DNA from: Paracoccaceae bacterium
Lineage (GTDB): Bacteria > Pseudomonadota > Alphaproteobacteria > Rhodobacterales > Rhodobacteraceae
Length of the DNA stretch: 5,642 nucleotides
Direction: 5' to 3'
Assembly (NCBI GenBank): GCA_016765235.1
Contig: JAESQH010000083.1
Coordinates: 1,718 to 7,359 of the forward strand
The notes beneath the pieces are model-generated. The model was not told the DNA's origin. It worked only from the letters and a program-made list of their open reading frames with translations, and searched no databases. Made by a program: the position numbers and the translations under genes. Positions 1 through 5,008 of the stretch are shown piece after piece. The stretch's first letter is position 1; the number at the start of each line of letters is the position of its first letter.

Positions 1-891
1 GTCATCGTCAAGGCAACCGCAGGCGGTGGTGGCCGTGGCATGAAAGTTGCCAAAACCGCAGATGACCTCGAAGAAGCTTTCCGCACCGCACGCTCAGAAT
101 CCAAAGCTGCGTTTGGTAACGATGAAGTCTATATCGAGAAATATTTGACGCTGCCCCGTCACATCGAAATACAGGTGTTTGGCGATGGCAAAGGTAAAGC
201 CGTCCATCTGGGCGAGCGTGATTGTTCCTTGCAACGTCGCCACCAGAAGGTGCTCGAAGAATGCCCGTCGCCAGTTATCGATGCTGCGACACGCGCTAAA
301 ATCGGCAAAGTTTGTTCCGATGCTGTGGCTTCGATCAACTACGCAGGGGCAGGCACGATCGAATTCCTCTATGAAAATGACGAATTCTTCTTCATCGAAA
401 TGAACACCCGCTTGCAAGTGGAACACCCCGTAACCGAGGCCGTATACGGCGTCGATCTGGTCCGCGAACAAATCCTGGTTGCCGCTGGCGAGCCGATGTC
501 TTTCAAGCAAGAAAATCTCGTACCAAACGGTCATTCGATTGAATGCCGGATTAACGCCGAGAAAGTGCCGGAATTCCGGCCTTCCCCGGGTAAAATCTCA
601 CAATTCCATGCACCCGGTGGCTTGGGCGTGCGAATGGATAGTCACATCTATGACGGCTATTCGGTGCCACCTTACTACGACAGCCTGATCGCCAAATTGA
701 TTGTTCATGCACCTGATCGGGATGCCGCCTTCGCGCGCTTAAATCGCGCTTTGGGCGAACTGATCGTAGACGGGATCGAAACCACGACTCCGTTGCATCG
801 CGCACTTTTGGCAGAACCTGATGTCTTGTCGGGTAATTACGACATTCACTGGCTAGAAAACTGGCTAGAAACCACAACAAGCCTTGACTGA
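1..891 (+). CDS. accC: Biotin carboxylase subunit of acetyl-CoA carboxylase, 5'-truncated by window edge
   Basis: AccC uses ATP and bicarbonate to carboxylate biotin carried on AccB, the first half-reaction of acetyl-CoA carboxylase in cytosolic fatty-acid synthesis. The frame is open from base 1, and 296 residues remain. Counting against E. coli AccC (449 aa, from memory), about 155 N-terminal residues lie outside the window and the rest aligns with almost no length change. Visible landmarks are the ATP-grasp glycine-rich loop right at the edge (VIVKATAGGGGRGM, with the lysine equal to K159), HQKV (K238 equivalent), and the active-site stretch EMNTRLQVE at about 397-423 (E288, R292 and E296 equivalents), followed by HPVTE. 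The C-terminal biotin-carboxylase domain has CRINAE, PSPGKI and PPYYDSLIAKL. All catalytic residues visible are intact. The stop codon lies inside the start of aat, an 8-nt overlap, so the two are probably co-transcribed. AccB is expected just upstream, outside the window. The ATG at base 40 is internal and is not the real start. Confidence 0.97.
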   Translation, partial: VIVKATAGGGGRGMKVAKTADDLEEAFRTARSESKAAFGNDEVYIEKYLTLPRHIEIQVFGDGKGKAVHLGERDCSLQRRHQKVLEECPSPVIDAATRAKIGKVCSDAVASINYAGAGTIEFLYENDEFFFIEMNTRLQVEHPVTEAVYGVDLVREQILVAAGEPMSFKQENLVPNGHSIECRINAEKVPEFRPSPGKISQFHAPGGLGVRMDSHIYDGYSVPPYYDSLIAKLIVHAPDRDAAFARLNRALGELIVDGIETTTPLHRALLAEPDVLSGNYDIHWLENWLETTTSLD

Positions 892-1531
892 CACCACGGA
901 ATTAACGCCCGAACTTTTGCTACGTGCATATTGTTCGGGTGTCTTTCCTATGGCCGAAACCGCAAAAGACGCCTCCATTTTCTGGGTTGACCCCGAGAAA
1001 CGCGGAATCCTCCCGCTCGACGGGTTTCACGTCTCCAGAAGCCTTCGCAAACGATTGTTATCCGGTAAATATGAATTCACAGTTAATACCTGTTTCGAAT
1101 TCGTACTGGACGCCTGTGCTAACCGCGAGGAAACCTGGATCAACCCTGCGATCCGCACACAGTATAACGAACTACATCGCCACGGGTTCGCCCACTCGAT
1201 TGAGGTCTGGAAAGACGGCGACCTTGCCGGCGGTCTGTACGGCGTCAGTATCGGCAGCGTATTCTTCGGCGAAAGCATGTTTTCTGCCATGACCGACGGA
1301 TCCAAACTTGCACTGACGGCACTGGTAGCCCGATTGAACGCCGGAGGGTTCACATTGCTCGACACACAGTTTCTTACGGATCATCTCGCAACAATGGGCG
1401 GCATAGAAATTGGCCGTGATGAATTCAGAACTCGATTAGCAGAAGCATTGGAAATCGAAGCCGATCTATTGAAACTACCCGCTGACACCGGCCCTTACGA
1501 GCTTTGGCAGCTAAGCACCCAAACATCATAA
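884..1531 (+). CDS. aat: Leucyl/phenylalanyl-tRNA--protein transferase
   Basis: Aat transfers Leu or Phe from aminoacyl-tRNA to proteins with N-terminal Arg or Lys. This creates primary N-degrons that ClpS delivers to ClpAP. The 215-aa product is of normal length for the short alphaproteobacterial form. Family signatures are LLRAYCSGVFPMAE (residues 11-24), FWVDPEKRGILPLDGFH (33-49), ETWINPAIR (83-91), HSIEVW (104-109), GGLYGVSIGSVFFGESMFS (116-134) and LLDTQFLTDHL (158-168). The start is TTG at 884. It is the only plausible initiator, because the frame is closed by TAG at 866-868, there is no ATG or GTG between, and the next internal Met falls after the conserved SGVFP motif. No Shine-Dalgarno sequence precedes it, so translation probably depends on ribosomes finishing accC. 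The 3' end overlaps the convergent DUF2155 gene by 37 bp. Confidence 0.95.
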   Translation: MTDTTELTPELLLRAYCSGVFPMAETAKDASIFWVDPEKRGILPLDGFHVSRSLRKRLLSGKYEFTVNTCFEFVLDACANREETWINPAIRTQYNELHRHGFAHSIEVWKDGDLAGGLYGVSIGSVFFGESMFSAMTDGSKLALTALVARLNAGGFTLLDTQFLTDHLATMGGIEIGRDEFRTRLAEALEIEADLLKLPADTGPYELWQLSTQTS

Positions 1532-1956
1532 CGCGGGTGATCCAACGCGGAAAGCGCGGGGCTTGATGCAAACATCCAACCTACAAAACGCGGCGCTTTT
1601 TCGCGGATATCCGTAATGATCAGCTGTGCAAAAGCGTCGGCGCTAATGTCGCCGCGTGGATATCGGCAAGCCAGCAACGTAACTTTCAAACGCTCGTAAG
1701 TAACGGTTTCACCGACGGCGATCGGGATATCTTCCGCCGTGCCGTTGATGCGATCCAACCCACGCAGAAGCGCTGATTGTGCTACATCCGACAAGACTGG
1801 TTGCAACTCGATCTCTTTAAAAGGCACCGGAATGCTGAATTCGGAATCAGACAGTGTTTCGACGATAATATCGGACTCAATCTCGTTAAGCAGCGATTGT
1901 GCGTTCATCATCGGCGCCCACAGCAGCGCAAAAACCAACAGTATTAACTTATTCAT
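1495..1956 (-). CDS. DUF2155 family predicted exported protein, function unknown
   Basis: This encodes a 153-aa protein. The first 19 residues look like a Sec signal peptide: MNK, a hydrophobic core LILLVFALLW, then a small-residue site ending MNA before QS, so the mature protein is probably periplasmic. The second half (about residues 63-150) matches the DUF2155 pattern as I remember it: LLRGLDRINGTAED, VGETVTYERL, LLACRYP, ADAFAQLIITD, and FVGWMFASSPALSALDHPRYDVWVLSC. The only two cysteines of the mature chain, C97 and C150, sit in conserved motifs and could form a disulfide. The start is the ATG at 1954-1956. A TTG five codons upstream is also open, but would put MAAAV before the signal peptide. 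The start overlaps the mlaD stop by 8 nt (ATGAATAA), with only a weak purine-rich GGCGGC stretch upstream, so translational coupling to mlaD is likely. No molecular function is known to me; the context suggests an envelope role. Confidence 0.9.
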   Translation of the reverse strand: MNKLILLVFALLWAPMMNAQSLLNEIESDIIVETLSDSEFSIPVPFKEIELQPVLSDVAQSALLRGLDRINGTAEDIPIAVGETVTYERLKVTLLACRYPRGDISADAFAQLIITDIREKAPRFVGWMFASSPALSALDHPRYDVWVLSCQSS

Positions 1957-2395
1957 CACTGCCGCCGCCAAATTTCAACAAAAGGTTAAGCAAACTAACT
2001 GCGCCTTGTGTGTAAACGAACTCGCCACCCGGCTCTAACATAAACGGAGATCCACCGGCGGTAACCTCGAGAAATGCACCACCAAGCAGTCCATCCGTTG
2101 AAACCTTGATTTCCGCGTCGTCAGGAATTTGGACATCGTTATCAATCGAGACTTTTGTCACCGCCTGATACGTTACCGGATCCAGCGTGATGGACGTTAA
2201 AGTTCCGACTTTCACGCCCGAAAGTTTCACATCACTTCCGACATTCAAGCCAGAAACGCTCCGGAAACTGGCACTAAGGGAATACTGGTTCGTGTCCGTG
2301 GAAAATCCGCTGAGCTGGGAGGCATAGTACAGAAAACTACCGGCTACAGCCAAAACCACGGCGCCGATGAGTGTTTCTGTTACGTTGTTTGCCAT
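1949..2395 (-). CDS. mlaD: MlaD-like substrate-binding protein of a phospholipid (Mla) ABC transporter
   Basis: MlaD is an inner-membrane-anchored periplasmic MCE-domain protein. It works with the permease MlaE and ATPase MlaF to move phospholipids between the outer and inner membranes. The 148-aa product begins MANNVTETLIGAVVLAVAG, a short cytoplasmic tip followed by one transmembrane helix (about residues 8-28). A single MCE domain follows (about 37-117): YSLSASFRSVSGLNVGSDVKL, SGVKVGTLTSI, VSIDNDVQIPDDAEIKVSTDG and LLGGAFLEVTAG. The C-terminal tail ends with a hydrophobic LLNLLLKF segment before GGGSDE, as expected for the pore-forming helices of MlaD hexamers. The ATG at 2393-2395 has AAGGG 8 nt upstream, and that sequence overlaps the stop of the NDUFA12 gene (11-nt gap). 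The mlaE and mlaF genes are not in the window, so this is a detached member of the system. Confidence 0.93.
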   Translation of the reverse strand: MANNVTETLIGAVVLAVAGSFLYYASQLSGFSTDTNQYSLSASFRSVSGLNVGSDVKLSGVKVGTLTSITLDPVTYQAVTKVSIDNDVQIPDDAEIKVSTDGLLGGAFLEVTAGGSPFMLEPGGEFVYTQGAVSLLNLLLKFGGGSDE

Positions 2396-2403
2396 ACCAA
2401 TAG

Positions 2404-2408
2404 CCCTT
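2404..2408 (-). promoter_or_regulatory. Ribosome binding site of mlaD, overlapping the upstream stop codon
   Basis: Read on the minus strand, AAGGG lies 8 nt before the mlaD ATG. Its two adenines are the last two bases of the TAA that ends the NDUFA12-family gene. This tight arrangement supports co-transcription and reinitiation between the two genes. Confidence 0.6.
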
Positions 2409-2778
2409 ATTCAGGCTGCCATGCCTCGTAATCCGTTTTTGCTGAACTGGCCGACAGAATACTTCCCGGCGGGTGATAAGCTGCGTTCGTTCCGCTCATA
2501 TTAGGAACATGCGATTTTTCCCACGATTTGCGCGGCAGTGGTGTCGTACCCGGGCATTCATCAAACGTGTGGTGCAACCATCCGTGCCAATCGGGTGAAA
2601 CACGCGACCCCTCAATCGGGCCGTCATAAATCACCCAACGCTTGGACTTGTCTTTGTTCGTAAAATATTTGTTGCCAAGTGCGTCTTCACCGACGAGCAC
2701 ACCGTTACGCCACGTAAAAATCTGGGTTCCAAACGATTGCCCGTTCCACCAAGTCAACATACGCAAGATAAATTTCAT
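2407..2778 (-). CDS. NADH:ubiquinone oxidoreductase accessory subunit, NDUFA12/B17.2 family
   Basis: The 123-aa product matches the mitochondrial complex I accessory subunit NDUFA12 (B17.2). This is one of the few supernumerary subunits also present in alphaproteobacterial complex I, as known for Paracoccus denitrificans. It should sit on the cytoplasmic peripheral arm. Family motifs, in order, are FTWRNGVLVGEDALGNKYF (residues 21-39), RWVIYDG (47-53), SRVSPDWHGWLHH (58-70), HVPNMSGTNAAYHPPGS (90-106) and a terminal YEAW. There is no signal peptide or transmembrane segment, as expected. I chose ATG 2776-2778 because GGAG lies 5 nt upstream and the protein then begins MKFILRMLTWWNGQ, the usual family start. 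An upstream in-frame start at 2805 would add nine unconserved residues. It lies 64 bp after clpX and 11 nt before mlaD. The main nuo operon is not in the window. Confidence 0.92.
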   Translation of the reverse strand: MKFILRMLTWWNGQSFGTQIFTWRNGVLVGEDALGNKYFTNKDKSKRWVIYDGPIEGSRVSPDWHGWLHHTFDECPGTTPLPRKSWEKSHVPNMSGTNAAYHPPGSILSASSAKTDYEAWQPE

Positions 2779-2783
2779 AACGA

Positions 2784-2787
2784 CTCC
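2784..2787 (-). promoter_or_regulatory. Ribosome binding site deciding the NDUFA12-family start
   Basis: GGAG on the minus strand sits 5 nt upstream of the ATG at 2776-2778. It favours this start over the non-ATG in-frame start nine codons further upstream. Confidence 0.6.
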
Positions 2788-2811
2788 AGCATCAATTTCT
2801 ATCAAGCTTAT

Positions 2812-2829
2812 GCCCCAATTTCTTGGGAC
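2812..2829 (-). other. GNRA-capped hairpin in the clpX-NDUFA12 spacer
   Basis: On the minus-strand transcript the sequence GTCCCAA-GAAA-TTGGGGC folds into a 7-bp stem (one U-G wobble) closed by a GAAA tetraloop. It starts 13 nt after the clpX stop. No U-run follows (next bases ATAAGCTTGA), so it is not a standard intrinsic terminator. It could be an mRNA stability element, a 3'-end barrier or a partial attenuator between clpX and the downstream three-gene unit. The inverted repeat is visible; the function is inferred. Confidence 0.5.
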
Positions 2830-2842
2830 AGGTCTAGCCTAT

Positions 2843-4108
2843 TCAGGAGGCAGACGCCGCTTCGTCCTCTTTATCCGAGTAAATGAGCAAAGGTTCGCCC
2901 TCGCGCCGAACCGCTTCGGCGTTAACAACGATCTCGTCCACATTCCCCATACCGGGCAACTCGAACATCGATTCCAGCAAGATTTCTTCAAGAATGGAAC
3001 GCAACCCACGCGCCCCCGTCTTCCGATCGATCGCGCGCGCGGCAATCGCCGTTAGCGCATCTTCGGTAAAGGACAGTTGCACGTCTTCCATCTCGAACAG
3101 GAGTTGGTATTGCTTAACCAGCGCATTTTTAGGTTCTGTCAGAATGGTTACAAGCGCATCAGCATCCAGATCGGTCAGTGCTGCGATCACTGGCAAACGG
3201 CCAACGAATTCCGGTATCAATCCGAATTTCAACAGATCTTCAGGTTCAAGTTGCTGCAATACTTCGCCGACGGATTTGTCCTCGTCGTCTTTCACATCAG
3301 CCCCGAAACCCATCGCCGTGCCCTTGAAGCGTTGCGAAATGATTTTGTCGAGGCCGGCAAACGCACCGCCACAGATAAACAGGATGTTCGACGTATCTAC
3401 TTGCAAAAATTCCTGCTGCGGATGCTTGCGCCCACCTTGCGGCGGAACGGAGGCGATCGTGCCTTCCATAATCTTCAGCAACGCCTGCTGTACCCCCTCG
3501 CCCGAAACATCGCGGGTGATCGAAGGGTTATCAGATTTGCGCGAAATCTTGTCAATCTCGTCAATATAAACGATGCCGCGTTGCGCGCGTTCCACGTTAT
3601 ACTCAGCCGATTGAAGCAATTTCAGAATGATGTTTTCGACGTCTTCACCAACGTATCCAGCTTCGGTCAAAGTCGTTGCGTCCGCCATGGTGAACGGCAC
3701 ATCCAGTACCCGCGCCAATGTCTGCGCCAGCAACGTTTTACCACAACCCGTCGGGCCAACCAACATAATATTGGATTTAGCCAATTCTACATCCGCGTTT
3801 TCAGACGCATGCTCAAGACGTTTGTAGTGATTGTGAACCGCCACAGACAGCACCTTCTTGGCCTTCGATTGGCCAATAACGTAATCGTCCAGAATCTTGC
3901 AAATGTCTTTCGGGGTCGGTACACCGTCCGCAGATTTCACAAGATTGCTCTTGGTTTCTTCGCGGATGATGTCCATGCACAGCTCGACACATTCATCGCA
4001 GATGAACACAGTCGGGCCGGCAATCAACTTGCGAACCTCGTGCTGGCTCTTGCCGCAGAACGAACAATATAGTGTGTTCTTGGAGTCTTTACCGTCAGAT
4101 TTAGTCAT
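2843..4108 (-). CDS. clpX: ATP-dependent Clp protease ATP-binding subunit ClpX
   Basis: ClpX is the AAA+ unfoldase that recognises tagged substrates (for example ssrA tags), unfolds them with ATP and feeds them into ClpP. The 421-aa product has the full family architecture: an N-terminal zinc-binding domain with C15, C18, C37 and C40; Walker A GPTGCGKT (118-125); pore-1 loop GYVGED (151-156); Walker B IVYIDEIDK (179-187); RKH loop (227-229); arginine finger region PEFVGRLP (299-306); and sensor 2 GARGLR (365-370). The ClpP-contacting IGF loop reads MGF (266-268). The start is ATG 4106-4108, preceded by AGGAGA and giving the usual N-terminus just before the zinc finger. The frame stays open upstream to a TTG at 4189, but those 27 codons are unlike ClpX. 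It lies 113 bp downstream of clpP and probably shares its transcript. Confidence 0.98.
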   Translation of the reverse strand: MTKSDGKDSKNTLYCSFCGKSQHEVRKLIAGPTVFICDECVELCMDIIREETKSNLVKSADGVPTPKDICKILDDYVIGQSKAKKVLSVAVHNHYKRLEHASENADVELAKSNIMLVGPTGCGKTLLAQTLARVLDVPFTMADATTLTEAGYVGEDVENIILKLLQSAEYNVERAQRGIVYIDEIDKISRKSDNPSITRDVSGEGVQQALLKIMEGTIASVPPQGGRKHPQQEFLQVDTSNILFICGGAFAGLDKIISQRFKGTAMGFGADVKDDEDKSVGEVLQQLEPEDLLKFGLIPEFVGRLPVIAALTDLDADALVTILTEPKNALVKQYQLLFEMEDVQLSFTEDALTAIAARAIDRKTGARGLRSILEEILLESMFELPGMGNVDEIVVNAEAVRREGEPLLIYSDKEDEAASAS

Positions 4109-4114
4109 CACATC

Positions 4115-4120
4115 TCTCCT
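4115..4120 (-). promoter_or_regulatory. Ribosome binding site deciding the clpX start
   Basis: AGGAGA on the minus strand lies 6 nt before the ATG at 4106-4108, a near-ideal Shine-Dalgarno sequence. It settles the start against the 27-codon longer frame. Confidence 0.75.
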
Positions 4121-4181
4121 GACTGGTACGCATTCGCGCCGAGTCGCTTCCCCGATATTTGCCCTATTGGACATGACCAAC

Positions 4182-4200
4182 TCCGGCAATTCAAGCCGGA
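4182..4200 (-). other. Inverted repeat in the clpP-clpX spacer
   Basis: TCCGGC and GCCGGA form a perfect 6-bp stem around a 7-nt loop, starting 21 nt after the clpP stop. In the minus-strand direction it is followed by GTTGGTCATG rather than a U-run, so it is unlikely to be a strong terminator. It may be a partial attenuator or an mRNA processing/stability element that sets the clpP:clpX ratio. The remaining spacer up to the clpX RBS shows no convincing -35/-10 pair. Confidence 0.4.
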
Positions 4201-4221
4201 ACTGATCACATTACTTAAACA

Positions 4222-4854
4222 TTACGCGTCAGACGTGTCATCTTCAACGTGGCGGGTTACGATTTCGTCAATCAAACCCCAGTCTTTCGCCTGTTCTGCC
4301 GTCATGAAATTATCGCGATCCAACGCCTTTTCAACAACTTCCAAATCTTGCCCACAATGTTTAACGTAGATTTTGTTAAGACGATCTTTAAGTTCAAGAA
4401 TTTCTTTAGCATGTAGCGCAATATCCGACGCCTGCCCCTGGAAACCACCTGATGGCTGATGCACCATCACACGCGAATTAGGCAAGCTGAACCGCATATC
4501 TTTCGCACCTGCCGCCAACAGCAACGACCCCATCGAGGCCGCCTGCCCGATCACAGTTGTTGCCACCTTCGGGCGGATATATTCCATGGTGTCATAAATC
4601 GCCAAACCGCTGGAAACCACGCCGCCCGGCGAGTTGATATACATCGAAATTTCTTTCTTCGGATTTTCCGCCTCGAGAAACAATAATTGCGCCACTAGAA
4701 GAGTCGACATGCCGTCATGAACCGGACCTGAAACGAAAATGATCCGCTCTTTCAGTAGGCGCGAGAAAATGTCGTAGGAACGTTCGCCACGTGCTGTTTG
4801 TTCAACAACCATTGGTACAAGCGTGTTCATATATGTGTCGATTGGATCTCTCAT
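4222..4854 (-). CDS. clpP: ATP-dependent Clp protease proteolytic subunit ClpP
   Basis: ClpP is the serine peptidase that forms the double-heptamer degradation chamber used by ClpX and ClpA. The 210-aa product is full length. The catalytic triad is S107 in GQAASMGS, H132 in VMVHQP and D181 in DRDNFM, each offset by four from E. coli S111, H136 and D185. Other signatures are NTLVPMVVEQTARGERSYDI (10-29), FLEAENP (59-65), INSPGGVV (73-80) and GLAIYDTMEYI (83-93). By alignment to E. coli, autoprocessing would remove about ten N-terminal residues, exposing a start near TLVPMV. The ATG at 4852-4854 has AGGTGA 4 nt upstream. It lies 154 bp downstream of tig and behind the tig terminator, so it needs its own promoter, and it is followed by clpX. 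I see no anomalies. Confidence 0.98.
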   Translation of the reverse strand: MRDPIDTYMNTLVPMVVEQTARGERSYDIFSRLLKERIIFVSGPVHDGMSTLLVAQLLFLEAENPKKEISMYINSPGGVVSSGLAIYDTMEYIRPKVATTVIGQAASMGSLLLAAGAKDMRFSLPNSRVMVHQPSGGFQGQASDIALHAKEILELKDRLNKIYVKHCGQDLEVVEKALDRDNFMTAEQAKDWGLIDEIVTRHVEDDTSDA

Positions 4855-4909
4855 GTACTCACCTATTTATATTCTGGTCCGAGGGATATCGGATATTCCT
4901 TGCTAAAGG

Positions 4910-4939
4910 TTTAAGTATCACGCGCGGGGTCTGCAAGGG
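4910..4939 (-). promoter_or_regulatory. Candidate clpP promoter, possibly heat-shock (sigma32) type
   Basis: On the minus strand CCCTTGCA (4932-4939) resembles the sigma32 -35 element (CNCTTGAA) with one mismatch. After a 16-bp spacer comes CTTAAA (4910-4915), a poor -10. Read as sigma70, TTGCAG and TAAACC are 17 bp apart. The position, between the tig terminator and clpP and about 55-85 nt upstream of the ATG, is right for a clpP promoter. The sequence match alone is weak. Confidence 0.35.
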
Positions 4940-4950
4940 CAAAACCCGCA

Positions 4951-4982
4951 AAAGAAAAAAGGCGAGCCACGTAGCCCGCCTT
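4951..4982 (-). terminator. Rho-independent terminator of tig
   Basis: In the minus-strand transcript AAGGCGGGCT and GGCTCGCCTT form a 10-bp stem (two G-U wobbles) around an ACGT loop. It is followed by a T-rich tract (the stem's TT plus TTTTCTTT). It begins 26 nt after the trigger factor stop codon. This is a textbook intrinsic terminator separating tig from clpPX. Confidence 0.9.
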
Positions 4983-5008
4983 GAATTCACTAACCTGTTA
5001 ACAAAGGT

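Noticed and set aside
94..534. A 146-codon open frame antisense to accC
   Set aside because: It is entirely inside conserved accC coding sequence and its translation resembles no family I know.
1551..1601. Inverted repeat AAAGCGC/GCGCTTT followed by Ts, as a possible aat terminator
   Set aside because: The stem arms are separated by about 35 nt and lie inside the DUF2155 coding sequence; the fold is too open for a normal intrinsic terminator.
1957..1971. TTG start five codons upstream for the DUF2155 protein
   Set aside because: It would add MAAAV ahead of a well-formed signal peptide; the ATG overlapping the mlaD stop gives a standard N-terminus.
3077..4072. A 331-codon open frame on the plus strand antisense to clpX
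   Set aside because: It lies wholly within clpX on the opposite strand, its translation is rich in Arg, Gln, His and Asn with no recognisable domain, and it has no ribosome binding site that I can support. It looks like a mirror of clpX codon usage.
4109..4189. N-terminal extension of ClpX from a TTG at 4189
   Set aside because: The added residues are unlike ClpX, overlap the intergenic hairpin, and the ATG at 4106-4108 has an excellent ribosome binding site.
4884..4897. Tandem heptamer (GGATATC, GGATATT) in the clpP leader, as a possible operator
   Set aside because: Only 7 bp with a mismatch, AT-rich, and no known regulator site that I recognise; easily expected by chance.
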